A DNA stretch of 64,000 bases. Origin: an uncultured Eubacteriales bacterium. Its GTDB lineage: Bacteria > Bacillota > Clostridia > Christensenellales > Aristaeellaceae. This document shows, piece after piece, positions 22,290 through 31,240 of this stretch. Location of the stretch: positions 1 through 64,000 of the forward strand of contig CACXHY010000007.1 in assembly GCA_902767565.1 (NCBI GenBank), written 5' to 3'. Below the pieces are notes generated by a model. That model did no database searches. It had not been told where the DNA came from and was given only the letters and a program-made list of their open reading frames with translations. How positions within the stretch are numbered: position 1 is the first letter of the stretch; each line of letters begins with the position of its first letter. The position numbers and the translations under genes are program-made.

Positions 22290-23759
22290 ATGAAGATTCT
22301 CTTTACCGCCAGCGAATGCGTCCCCTTTGTCAAGACCGGCGGCCTGGCCGATGTGGTCGGCGCGCTGGCTCCCGTCCTGGCGAAGCAAGGGCACGACGTC
22401 CGCGTCATGATCCCGCTCTACGCCCACATCCCGCAGACCTATGTGGAGCGCCTTGAGCATGTGACCGACTTTGAGATCCAGCTGGGATGGCGCCGCCAGT
22501 ACTGCGGCATCGAAAAACTGGAGGACAACGGCGTTACCTGGTATTTTGTCGACAACAAGTTCTACTTCGGCCGCTCCTATATCTATGGCATGGGCGGCGA
22601 CGAGTACGAACGCTTCGGCTTTTTCTGCCGCGCCTGCCTGAACGCCCTGCCCCTGATCAACTTCCAGCCGGACGTCATCCACGCTCACGACTGGCAGAGC
22701 GGCATGGTTCCCGCACTGCACAAGATCCAGTATGCGCATCTGCCCTTCTACTCGGGCATCAAGGATATCTACACCATCCACAATCTGCAGTATCAGGGCA
22801 TCTTCGGCATCAAAGAGGTGCAGGACGTGCTGGGCCTGGGCGACAGCCTGTGGACCAACGACAAGCTGGAGTGCTTCGGCTGCGCCAATTACATGAAGGC
22901 CGCGCTGGTGTACGCCGACCTGATCACCACCGTCAGTCCCTCCTATGCCGAGGAGATCCAGACCGCCTATTACGGCGAGCGCCTCGACGGCCTGCTCCGG
23001 GCCCGCAAGCACCAGCTCTACGGCGTGCTGAACGGCCTGGACGTGGTGGATTACGATCCCGCCGCCGATCCCTTCATCGCTCAGAATTACGGTCCGGACG
23101 ACGTTTCCGGCAAGGCCGCGTGCAAAAAGGCCCTGCAGGAGGAGCTGGGCCTGGACGTGGATCCCGCGGTGCCGATCATCGGCATGGTGGGCCGCCTGAG
23201 CAACCAGAAGGGCCTGGATCTGGTGGATTACATCATCGCCGACCTGATGGCGGAAAAGGTGCAGCTGGTGGTGCTCGGCATGGGCGAGAGCCGCTATGTC
23301 AACCTCTTCTCCTGGGCCGAGGGCGAGTACAAGGGACGGGTGGCCGCCCGCTTCACCATGGACAGCGGCCTGGCGCACCGGATCTATGCCGGCTGCGATA
23401 TGTTCCTGATGCCCAGCCAGTTCGAGCCCTGCGGCCTGAGCCAGATGATCGCCATGCGCTACGGCACGGTGCCGATCGTCCGCGAGACCGGCGGCCTCCG
23501 GGATACGGTGCTCTCCTACAATGAGTTCACCGGCGACGGCAACGGCTTCACCTTCTTCAACTACAACGCGCACGACATGCTGCATGTCATCCAGCGCGCC
23601 ATGAAGTACTACAGCGGGGAGCCGAAGGTCTGGAAGCAGCTGCAGGAGCGCGGCATGAAGGGCGACTATACCTGGGACCGCAGCGCCGCCAAGTATGTGG
23701 AACTCTACCGCGGCATGCTCGGGGAAGCCGCCCTGCGGGATCCTTCCGAACCCGACTGA
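22290..23759 (+). CDS. glgA: Glycogen synthase GlgA, GT5 (489 aa)
   Basis: GlgA transfers glucose from ADP-glucose to the growing glycogen chain. The ADP-glucose loop KTGGLADVVGAL lies at residues ~15-27, followed by HAHDWQSGMVPAL and YTIHNLQYQG. The GT-B C-terminal domain carries GMVGRLSNQKGLDL and the E-x7-E type stretch FEPCGLSQMIAMRYGTVPIV. Length and motifs are complete. It is the last gene of the operon, with an intrinsic terminator 61 nt downstream. Confidence 0.96.
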   Translation: MKILFTASECVPFVKTGGLADVVGALAPVLAKQGHDVRVMIPLYAHIPQTYVERLEHVTDFEIQLGWRRQYCGIEKLEDNGVTWYFVDNKFYFGRSYIYGMGGDEYERFGFFCRACLNALPLINFQPDVIHAHDWQSGMVPALHKIQYAHLPFYSGIKDIYTIHNLQYQGIFGIKEVQDVLGLGDSLWTNDKLECFGCANYMKAALVYADLITTVSPSYAEEIQTAYYGERLDGLLRARKHQLYGVLNGLDVVDYDPAADPFIAQNYGPDDVSGKAACKKALQEELGLDVDPAVPIIGMVGRLSNQKGLDLVDYIIADLMAEKVQLVVLGMGESRYVNLFSWAEGEYKGRVAARFTMDSGLAHRIYAGCDMFLMPSQFEPCGLSQMIAMRYGTVPIVRETGGLRDTVLSYNEFTGDGNGFTFFNYNAHDMLHVIQRAMKYYSGEPKVWKQLQERGMKGDYTWDRSAAKYVELYRGMLGEAALRDPSEPD

Positions 23760-23820
23760 GAAGAACGCCGCGTCCGGATCGTCATGGCGGTCCGGGCGGA
23801 AGACCCCTCTTTTCCCACAG

Positions 23821-23846
23821 CCGTGCGCCTTCAGGCGCACGGTTTT
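23821..23846 (+). terminator. Intrinsic terminator of the glg operon
   Basis: CCGTGCGCC (23821-23829) and GGCGCACGG (23834-23842) form a perfect stem with a TTCA loop, followed by TTTT. Confidence 0.85.
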
Positions 23847-23859
23847 GACTTGCCGCCGC

Positions 23860-23888
23860 TTGACATCGCCCCATCCCCTCACTATAAT
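23860..23888 (+). promoter_or_regulatory. Consensus promoter of typA
   Basis: Perfect TTGACA (23860-23865) and perfect TATAAT (23883-23888) are separated by 17 bases, the best sigma-70/SigA promoter in the window. Confidence 0.92.
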
Positions 23889-23950
23889 GGGAAGGCCGCG
23901 CCCGTGGGAGGCCGCGGCGGGAACTGTGACGAAGAGAGAAGAGGCACCTT

Positions 23951-25771
23951 ATGATTCGGGAAGACATCCGCAACATCGCCATTATCGCCCACGTCGACCA
24001 CGGCAAGACCACCCTGGTGGACCAGATGCTCAAGCAGGGCGGCGCTTATCACGAGAACCAGCAGACCGTGGACCGCGTCATGGACTCCGGCGACATCGAG
24101 CGGGAGCGCGGCATCACCATCCTGGCCAAGAACACGGCCGTGCACTACATGGGCCACAAGATCAACATCGTCGACACCCCCGGCCACGCCGATTTCGGCG
24201 GCGAGGTGGAGCGCGTGCTGAAGATGGTGGACGGCGTCCTCCTGCTGGTGGACAGCTTCGAGGGCCCCATGCCCCAGACCCGCTTCGTGCTGCAGAAGGC
24301 CCTGGACCTGAAGCTGAAGGTGCTGATCGTCATCAACAAGATCGACCGCCCCGACGCCCGCTGCGAGGAGGTGGTCTCCGAGATCCTGGACCTGCTCATC
24401 GACCTGGAGGCCGACGAGAGCACCCTGGACAACCCCATCCTCTACGTCTCCGCCCGCAAGGGCACGGCGACCCTGAACCTGGAGGAGCCCGGCACCGACC
24501 TGAAGCCCCTCTTCGACAGCATCCTGGAGTTCATCCCGGCCCCCGAGGGCGATCCCGACGGCCCGGCCCAGGTGCTGATCTCCACCATCGACTATTCCGA
24601 CTACGTGGGCCGCATCGGCGTGGGCCGCATCCAGCGCGGCGTCTTCCGCGAGGGCATGCAGGTGGTCTACACCAACATCGAGACCGGAAAGACCTCGCCC
24701 CAGTTCCGCCTCAGCGGCCTGTATCAGTTCGACGCCCTGAAGCGCGTCCCGGCCACCGAGGTCAGCATGGGCGACATCGTGGCGCTCTCCGGCATGGAGG
24801 GGCTTTCCATCGGCGACACGGTCTGCGACCCCGCCCACGTGGAGGGCCTGCCCTTCGTGAAGATCTCCGAGCCCACCGTGACCATGACCTTCTCCGTCAA
24901 CGACAGCCCCTTCGCGGGCCGGGAGGGCGAGTACGTCACCAGCCGCCACCTGCGGGCCCGCCTCATGCGGGAACTGCAGACGGACGTATCGCTGCGGGTG
25001 AACGAGACCGACTCCACCGACGCTTTCGAGGTCTGCGGCCGCGGCGAGCTGCATCTGTCCATCCTCATCGAGAACATGCGCCGCCAGGGCTATGAGTTTG
25101 CCGTCAGCAAGCCCCGGGTCATCTACAAGGAGATCGACGGAAAGAAGTGCGAGCCCGTCGAGCGCCTGGTGGTGGACACCCCTCAGGCCAGCGCCGGCGC
25201 CGTCATCGAGAAGATCGGCCGCCGCCGGGGCGAGCTCGTGCACATGTCCGGCTCCGACCGGGTGCGCCTGGAGTTCCTGGTGCCCTCCCGCGGCCTCTTC
25301 GGCTACCGCTCCGAGTTCATGACCGACACCCGGGGCGAGGGCATCATGTCCGCCGTGTTTGAGCGCTACGAGCCGGTGAAGGGCGAGATCCCCCACCGGA
25401 ACTTCGGCGCCCTGGTGGCCCACGAGGCCGGCCAGTCCAACAACTACGGCCTGTTCTACGCCCAGGAGCGCGGCACCCTGTTCATCGGCTCCCAGGTGGA
25501 GGTCTACGAGGGCATGATCGTGGGCCAGAACGCCCGCCCCGGCGACCTGGTGGTGAACGTCTGCAAGCAGAAGCACGTCACCAACATGCGCAACGCCTCT
25601 GCCTCCGAGAACGCCCTGCGGCTGGTCTCCGTCCATCCCCTGAGCCTGGAGGAGTGCCTCGAGTTCATCGACGACGATGAGCTGCTGGAGGTCACCCCGA
25701 AGACCCTTCGCATGCGCAAGCGCGTCCTCTCCGCCGGCGACCGCGCCCGCGCCTGGCGCAATCAGTCCTGA
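23951..25771 (+). CDS. typA: Translational GTPase TypA/BipA (606 aa)
   Basis: TypA/BipA is a ribosome-associated GTPase related to EF-G, involved in ribosome assembly and stress adaptation. G motifs are intact: G1 AHVDHGKTT, switch II DTPGHADFGGE, G4 NKIDRPDARC and G5 YVSARKG. The C-terminal TypA-specific part includes GRGELHLSIL, RGLFGYRSEF and NFGALVAHEAGQSNNYG. The length is typical. It is monocistronic, with a consensus promoter and a clear terminator. Confidence 0.96.
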   Translation: MIREDIRNIAIIAHVDHGKTTLVDQMLKQGGAYHENQQTVDRVMDSGDIERERGITILAKNTAVHYMGHKINIVDTPGHADFGGEVERVLKMVDGVLLLVDSFEGPMPQTRFVLQKALDLKLKVLIVINKIDRPDARCEEVVSEILDLLIDLEADESTLDNPILYVSARKGTATLNLEEPGTDLKPLFDSILEFIPAPEGDPDGPAQVLISTIDYSDYVGRIGVGRIQRGVFREGMQVVYTNIETGKTSPQFRLSGLYQFDALKRVPATEVSMGDIVALSGMEGLSIGDTVCDPAHVEGLPFVKISEPTVTMTFSVNDSPFAGREGEYVTSRHLRARLMRELQTDVSLRVNETDSTDAFEVCGRGELHLSILIENMRRQGYEFAVSKPRVIYKEIDGKKCEPVERLVVDTPQASAGAVIEKIGRRRGELVHMSGSDRVRLEFLVPSRGLFGYRSEFMTDTRGEGIMSAVFERYEPVKGEIPHRNFGALVAHEAGQSNNYGLFYAQERGTLFIGSQVEVYEGMIVGQNARPGDLVVNVCKQKHVTNMRNASASENALRLVSVHPLSLEECLEFIDDDELLEVTPKTLRMRKRVLSAGDRARAWRNQS

Positions 25772-25800
25772 TCCGCGCCCTGACCGGGCCGCCCGCACCC

Positions 25801-25825
25801 CCCTCCGGAATCCCGGAGGGTTTTT
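25801..25825 (+). terminator. Intrinsic terminator of typA
   Basis: CCCTCCGG (25801-25808) and CCGGAGGG (25813-25820) form a perfect stem with an AATC loop followed by TTTTT. Confidence 0.9.
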
Positions 25826-25900
25826 GCGTAGGCGGAAGCGGATGGCGCACCCGTCCTTCGCGGGATTTGTGCGGGTTTTTGCGGGATTCGCTTTGATGTC

Positions 25901-25929
25901 TTGCCCAAACGCATGGTTTATCGTATAAT
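25901..25929 (+). promoter_or_regulatory. Promoter of the giant surface-protein gene
   Basis: TTGCCC (25901-25906) and TATAAT (25924-25929) are 17 bases apart. Transcription would begin near 25936, so the reading frame upstream of 26015 is not translated. Confidence 0.75.
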
Positions 25930-26014
25930 CATCCTATTCAGAAGACCCTTTCATCCTGATAGAAACGGATCCGCACCCCGCCTGCCGCAACGAGACCCAG
26001 GAAGGAGAATGGAT

Positions 26015-29000
26015 ATGAGGCAAAAACTGTGGATCACACTGCTGACGGCGACCCTGCTGGCGCTTTTGTGCCTGACGGCCGCGGCGTCGGACTACAACTT
26101 CACCACCGAGCCGCAGGATTCGTACGAATACGATCCTTCCACCCTGAGCTGCAAGGTCTCATGGGTGACGGACTTCACACCGGTGCGGGTGGAGATCGTC
26201 CGGCGCACGGGCAGCAGCTATGCGAACTATGAGTACATGGTGGCCGCGACGCTGGACAGCCCGAAGAAGAGCGACAGCTACACCTTCCACACCACGGACC
26301 TGAACTGGAGCGGCACGTACCTGATCCGGGCATATTACCGGGACACGAACTGGATCAGCTCGTACGCTTTCACCGTCAGTACGGACAGCCTTGATTACAC
26401 GGCAGAGCCGGAAGACGGGCAGGCTTTCACCTACGATCCGGCGACGCTGACCTGCACGGTACCGTGGACGACCAATTTCACGCCGACGCGGGTGGAGATC
26501 GTCCGGCGCACGGGCAGCAGCTACGCGAACTATGAGTACACGGTGGCCGCGACGCTGGACAGCCCGAAGGCCGACGACAGCTACACCTTCCACACCGCGG
26601 ATGAGAACTGGCAGGGCACGTACCTGATCCGGGCCTATTACCGGGATACGAGCTGGATCAGCTCGTACGCCTTCACCGTCAGTACGAGCAGCCTCGATTA
26701 CACGTCGGAGCCGGGCGACGGGCAGGTTTTCACCTATGATCCGGCCACGCTGACCTGCACGGTGCCGTGGAAGACCACCTTCAAGCCGGTGCGGGTGGAG
26801 ATCGTCCGGCGCACGGGCAGCAGCTACTCGAACTACGAGTATACGGTGATCGCGACCCTGAACAGCCCGAAGAAGAGCGACAGCTACGTCTTCCGCACCA
26901 CGGACCAGCACTGGAGCGGCACGTTCCTGATCCGGGCCTATTACCGGGACACGAACCGGATCACCTCGAATGCTTTTACCGTCAGCACGTCTTCCCTCGC
27001 CTTCACGCAGGAGCCTGCGGACACCTCCCTGCTGGCCCCCGTGACAGTCGGCTTCGGCACGAACTTCAGGCCGGTGCGCTGTGAGCTGTATAACGTGAAC
27101 ACGCAGAAGGTCGTCACCCCCTCTCCCGCCTTCGGTGCGGACGGACAGACCGTCACGCTTGACCACCGGCATCGCGGCACCTTCAGGATCCGCGCTTACT
27201 ACAACAGCAATAACTATGTGATCAGCGATCCCTTCACCGTTACCGGCGAATGCGGCGTGGTGTTCGACGTCCAGGGCGTCGGGACCGCGCCCGCGGCGCA
27301 GCCGATCTCCGCAGGCGGCCGCGCGGTCCGTCCGACGGACCCCGCCGCCACGGGCTGGCGCTTCGGGGGCTGGTTCACGGACAAGGACTGCACCACGCCC
27401 TATGACTTCTCGACGTCCGTGACCTACATGCGGGTGCTGTACGCGAAGTGGGACATGAAGACCTTCACCGTGACCTTCCGGGCCAACGGCCGGGGAAGCG
27501 ATCCCGCGCCGCAGACCGTGCAGGAGGGCCAGCGCGCCGAGTACCTCCAGCTGACGTACAACGATCTTCTCTTCGGCGGGTGGTATACGGAACCCGGCTG
27601 CGTGAACCAGTACACCTTCTCCGCCCCGGTCATGGGGGACATCACCCTGTACGCGTGGTGGGGCCACATCGTCACCTTCGACCACGGCGACCGGGGCCCG
27701 GACAGCAGCGAGCTGGCCTGGCAGTTCGTCCGCATCGGCAAGAAGGCCGTATGCCCCGATTACTTCACCGAGCCGGGCGAGGACGGCTGGTATGTGTACG
27801 AATGGGTCGAGATCAATGAATACGGCGCGGAGGTATCCTTCGATTTCGCCGATACGGTCAACAGGCACCTGATGCTCCACGCGGACTGGCGGTTCGACGG
27901 CTCGGAGATCACCTACGACTGGGACGGACACACGGTCACCCGCTACGAGATCGACGGCACGGCATACGACACCGAGGGAGAGACCAGCGTCATCATGGTG
28001 CGGACAGGCGAGATGATCCCCCTGCCCGTGCCCACCGCCTATGAGGACTACGGAGGATACACCTTCCTCGGCTGGTACCTTGGCGCGAACACCACTCCCT
28101 TTGAGCCCGAGGAAGCCGGGGACCAGGCGCCGATGCGCCTGTACGCGAAATGGGCGCGCAATCCCCGGGTCCAAATGTATTTCCTCTATCCCAACGAATG
28201 GCACGATACTCACAGCAGCTACAATGTGCGGTACGGGACCGTGCCGGCGGAAAGCGACACCTTCTTCCGGGGCTTCGAGACGGTGAGCACGCCCTCCAAC
28301 GCGCCGGGCTGGGCCTTCACCGGCTGGTACACCGATGAAGACTGCACGGTGCCCTTCGACAAAACGCTGCCCGTGACGGCGGACGTCGACCTGTATGCGG
28401 GGTGGGAGCAGGTCACCTACACCGTGCGCTTTGTCAGCGACGGCGAACCGGCCGAGGTGGAGACCCGCGCCCTGCACTACGGCGACACCATCACCCGCCC
28501 GGAGACCCTGCCCGAGAAGGAAGGCTTTGTCATCAGCGCCTGGCGGGACGCGGACGGCCGCACCATGTGGGCGACGGGCGGCTACGTGACCTGCACCTGC
28601 GAAGGGAACGCCGTCTTCGAGGCGGTGTGGGTCCCCGATGGCATCAGGATCGATCAGTACAGCTTCCCGGATGACAATTTCCGCGCGCTCGTATCGGACA
28701 AGAAGATCGACACGAACGAGGATGGCGTCCTGTCCCCGGCCGAGTGCAGCGCGGTCACCGCCATCGCCTGCAGCGGGATGGAGATCAGCAGCCTCCAGGG
28801 CATCGGGTACTTCACCGAGCTGAAGAACCTGCACTGCTACAACAACCGGCTGACGGCGCTGGACCTGTCCGGGAACCCCAAGCTGGTGACCGTGAACTGC
28901 TATAACAACCAGTTGACGGCGCTGGACCTGAGCAACAACCCGGAGGTCACATCCGTGTACGCTCAGAACAACTGTCTGACCTCCGTGAATCTGGTCCGGT

Positions 29001-30454
29001 GTACGAAAATGACAAATCTCAACCTCTACGACAACCCGGATCTGACGGAGCTTGAACTCAACGGCCCTGTTCTCCGCATCCTGAAGATCTACAGGACGGG
29101 CATCACGGGCATGGACCTCACGGGCTGCCCCGGTCTCGCGCTGGCAGTCGTCAAAGCGCCGACATACCAATACAACAGCGATGGCTACGAGACCCGCTCG
29201 GCGCGCTACAATGGCTGGATGCATACGATCTATGTTGACATCAATGCCCCGAGCGACGGCTTTATCACCGAGGGCATCCTCATCAACGAGGCCAACTTCC
29301 CGGATCAAGGCTTCCGCACGTATGTGCTGGAGAAGGTCGACACCAACGGCAACGGCGCCTTGACCCCGGACGAGACCGCCGCGGTATACAGCATCAACAA
29401 CTATGCTTCGTCCGTGACGGTCATGAAAAACCTGCAGGGCAGCGAGTTCTTCCCCGGTCTGACAGTTATCCAAATGTTGTTCAGCGGCCTGACGGAGCTG
29501 GACCTGAGCGGCAATCCCGCCGTTTCGAGCATCGGCCTGTACAACACCGCGCTGACAGCGCTGGACGTGACCGGCCTGACACAGTTGACGACCCTGAGCG
29601 TTACCGGCAGCGTGCGCCTGGAGACCGTGACCCTCGGGGATGCTCCGCTGACCTACCTTTACCTTGCGGACGATCCGGCGCTGCAGTCTCTCGACATCAG
29701 CGGCCAGCCTGCGCTGCTCAAGGCCGTGATGGAGGGTGAGCGCACCGTCAGCGGCAGCTTGGTCCGCTATTCCTGGCGCTGGTCAGACGGACACCAGAAT
29801 TCCCTCGTCGGTACGCTTGAGACGGATGCGGGCGTGCAGATCCCCGTCGCCCACTGGGAATGGACCGGCGTCGAGGAGGCAGCGTTCATCCTGCCCGACG
29901 GCCGCAGCGTACCCGCCGGCGTGACCCGGACGCCGAACGCCGACGGCACGACCGTCACCTTCACCGCGACCGTAGCCTTCGGGCAGTATGTCTTCGAGGA
30001 CAGCCGCACATATCTCCCTGTCACCTTCGAAGGAACGGATGAACCGGAACGCCTGCTGCAGAGCGGGGACTACCTCGCGCAGCCGGAGGATCCCTTCGTC
30101 GCAGGGCAGATCTTCCTCGGCTGGTGCCTGGACGCGGACGGCACGGAACCCGTGGACTTCGCCGCGCCGGTCACCGCGGGCTTCACCGTGTACGCGGTCT
30201 GGAACATCCCCGCGCCGGAAGGCTTCATCCGCCTGCCGGACGCGCTGCGGCACGTGGAGAATGCGGCCTTCGAAAGCATTCCCGCTGAAGCCGCGGTGAT
30301 CCCGCCGTCGGTGGAGACCATCGCCCCCAACGCCTTTGCGCCGAGCGAAGTGCGGTATATCTACGGCATTCCCGGCACCCTCGCCGAGACCTATGCCAAC
30401 GTCTACGGATTCACCTTCGTCCCGGTCGACGACGCCTGGCTTGCGTCTCACTGA
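26015..30454 (+). CDS. Large secreted repeat protein: tandem beta-modules, InlB B-repeats and LRRs (1479 aa)
   Basis: AAGGAG lies 8 nt before the ATG at 26015. Residues 1-24 are a signal peptide (MRQKLWITLLTATLLALLCL). Three nearly identical 101-aa modules follow (residues ~26-328, RVEIVRRTGSSYANYEYMVA, GTYLIRAYYRDTNWISSYAF). Several Listeria-Bacteroides (InlB B) repeats come next (FGGWFTDKDCTTPYDFS, FTGWYTDEDCTVPF). Leucine-rich repeats (LTALDLSGNPKLVTVNCYNN) are interrupted by an acidic insert (DTNEDGVLSPAE, dockerin/EF-like). It ends in IYGIPGTLAETYANVYG without LPXTG or a membrane anchor. Adhesion or glycan contact is likely; the role is otherwise unknown. Confidence 0.88.
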   Translation: MRQKLWITLLTATLLALLCLTAAASDYNFTTEPQDSYEYDPSTLSCKVSWVTDFTPVRVEIVRRTGSSYANYEYMVAATLDSPKKSDSYTFHTTDLNWSGTYLIRAYYRDTNWISSYAFTVSTDSLDYTAEPEDGQAFTYDPATLTCTVPWTTNFTPTRVEIVRRTGSSYANYEYTVAATLDSPKADDSYTFHTADENWQGTYLIRAYYRDTSWISSYAFTVSTSSLDYTSEPGDGQVFTYDPATLTCTVPWKTTFKPVRVEIVRRTGSSYSNYEYTVIATLNSPKKSDSYVFRTTDQHWSGTFLIRAYYRDTNRITSNAFTVSTSSLAFTQEPADTSLLAPVTVGFGTNFRPVRCELYNVNTQKVVTPSPAFGADGQTVTLDHRHRGTFRIRAYYNSNNYVISDPFTVTGECGVVFDVQGVGTAPAAQPISAGGRAVRPTDPAATGWRFGGWFTDKDCTTPYDFSTSVTYMRVLYAKWDMKTFTVTFRANGRGSDPAPQTVQEGQRAEYLQLTYNDLLFGGWYTEPGCVNQYTFSAPVMGDITLYAWWGHIVTFDHGDRGPDSSELAWQFVRIGKKAVCPDYFTEPGEDGWYVYEWVEINEYGAEVSFDFADTVNRHLMLHADWRFDGSEITYDWDGHTVTRYEIDGTAYDTEGETSVIMVRTGEMIPLPVPTAYEDYGGYTFLGWYLGANTTPFEPEEAGDQAPMRLYAKWARNPRVQMYFLYPNEWHDTHSSYNVRYGTVPAESDTFFRGFETVSTPSNAPGWAFTGWYTDEDCTVPFDKTLPVTADVDLYAGWEQVTYTVRFVSDGEPAEVETRALHYGDTITRPETLPEKEGFVISAWRDADGRTMWATGGYVTCTCEGNAVFEAVWVPDGIRIDQYSFPDDNFRALVSDKKIDTNEDGVLSPAECSAVTAIACSGMEISSLQGIGYFTELKNLHCYNNRLTALDLSGNPKLVTVNCYNNQLTALDLSNNPEVTSVYAQNNCLTSVNLVRCTKMTNLNLYDNPDLTELELNGPVLRILKIYRTGITGMDLTGCPGLALAVVKAPTYQYNSDGYETRSARYNGWMHTIYVDINAPSDGFITEGILINEANFPDQGFRTYVLEKVDTNGNGALTPDETAAVYSINNYASSVTVMKNLQGSEFFPGLTVIQMLFSGLTELDLSGNPAVSSIGLYNTALTALDVTGLTQLTTLSVTGSVRLETVTLGDAPLTYLYLADDPALQSLDISGQPALLKAVMEGERTVSGSLVRYSWRWSDGHQNSLVGTLETDAGVQIPVAHWEWTGVEEAAFILPDGRSVPAGVTRTPNADGTTVTFTATVAFGQYVFEDSRTYLPVTFEGTDEPERLLQSGDYLAQPEDPFVAGQIFLGWCLDADGTEPVDFAAPVTAGFTVYAVWNIPAPEGFIRLPDALRHVENAAFESIPAEAAVIPPSVETIAPNAFAPSEVRYIYGIPGTLAETYANVYGFTFVPVDDAWLASH
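26089..26997 (+). repeat. Three in-frame tandem repeats of 303 bp inside the surface-protein gene
   Basis: Units at 26089-26391, 26392-26694 and 26695-26997 each encode 101 residues and are highly similar at the DNA level (for example GTGGAGATCGTCCGGCGCAC in all three). This indicates recent duplication and a possible source of length variation by slippage or recombination. Confidence 0.85.
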
Positions 30455-30467
30455 CACGGCATCCTTC

Positions 30468-30499
30468 GCCGGCGGGCGCGTCATGCCCCGCCGGCTTTT
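30468..30499 (+). terminator. Intrinsic terminator of the giant surface-protein gene
   Basis: GCCGGCGGG (30468-30476) pairs with CCCGCCGGC (30487-30495), followed by TTTT. Confidence 0.8.
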
Positions 30500-30659
30500 G
30501 ACGGTCTTCCCGTCTGCGCCGGGGATTGCCTGTTCATCCCTTCGCATGGCCGGGCCGCGGCACCCGAAAACGCCTTTCCGAGGGATCCGGTGAACGCTTT
30601 CCCTGCCCGCCCTCCGCGGGAGCCCGGGGGGTGGACCGAGCGGCGACCGCCGGGAAACA

Positions 30660-30704
30660 GCGCCCGGCGCGTTTTGCCTGTGTAAAAGCGCCCGGCGCGT
30701 TTTG
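30660..30704 (+). repeat. Short direct repeat upstream of the small exported-protein promoter
   Basis: GCGCCCGGCGCGTTTTG occurs at 30660-30676 and again at 30688-30704, a spacing of 28 bases. The second copy ends 9 bases before the -35 box, so it could be a regulator-binding pair. The rest of the 308-bp gap shows no gene. Confidence 0.5.
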
Positions 30705-30712
30705 TCCGGGCA

Positions 30713-30741
30713 TTGAAAAACCGCGATGTATGTGCTATGAT
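30713..30741 (+). promoter_or_regulatory. Promoter of the small exported-protein gene
   Basis: TTGAAA (30713-30718) and TATGAT (30736-30741) are 17 bases apart, with the downstream start codon at 30763. Confidence 0.75.
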
Positions 30742-30762
30742 AGGCTATCGGGAAAGGGGTCG

Positions 30763-31221
30763 ATGAAGATGAGAAAGGCATTTGCGGCTCTCCTGGCGGT
30801 GCTGATGTGTCTGACGCCCGTGCTCGCCGGCGCCGACGACGGCTATCTGGGGCTCGTGGCCACCCTCGTCAGCGAGGACCAGCTGGGAGAACCCGACCGT
30901 GTGGTGGAGATGAACGAGGTGTCCGAGGGCTTTGACCTGAACGTCTGCACCGCGTGGTTTTTCCTTGACATAGAAAGCTGCATGCTGGTGATCTCCGGCG
31001 AGGACGCCAACGGACGGATCATGGGCGTATTCTGGGTAGGCCGGGATTTCGAGACGATCCACGCCATCGCCTACGCGATGACCGCCAACTACGAGACCAT
31101 GGCCGGGCTGTGCGAGCACGGCTTCTTCATCAGCTTCCACCTGGCCGACGGCACCGAGGTGAACATCACCAACGCCGAGCAGGCCGCGCAGTACGTGGAG
31201 TTCATGTACGGCAGCGACTGA
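30763..31221 (+). CDS. Small exported protein of unknown function (152 aa)
   Basis: AAAGGGG lies 3-4 nt before the ATG region and a good promoter lies upstream. Residues 1-22 form a signal peptide (MKMRKAFAALLAVLMCLTPV, cleavage near AGA-DD). The mature part is acidic with an alpha/beta look (LDIESCMLVISGEDANGRIM). I recognise no family. It is followed 19 nt later by rarA, with which it may be co-transcribed; no functional link is evident. Confidence 0.7.
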   Translation: MKMRKAFAALLAVLMCLTPVLAGADDGYLGLVATLVSEDQLGEPDRVVEMNEVSEGFDLNVCTAWFFLDIESCMLVISGEDANGRIMGVFWVGRDFETIHAIAYAMTANYETMAGLCEHGFFISFHLADGTEVNITNAEQAAQYVEFMYGSD

Positions 31222-31240
31222 TCGCCCCGGAGGCAAGCCC

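Noticed and set aside
20772..23882. Very long minus-strand open frame (over 1000 codons) antisense to glgC, glgD and glgA
   Set aside because: It is a by-product of high-GC third positions in the plus-strand genes. Its translation is Val/His/Leu/Gly-rich without motifs, and the plus-strand frames encode unmistakable glycogen enzymes.
26159..29473. Minus-strand open frame of about 1100 codons antisense to the giant surface protein
   Set aside because: The composition is Arg/Val/His-rich, there is no ribosome-binding site, and the repeated units simply mirror the 303-bp repeats of the real gene.
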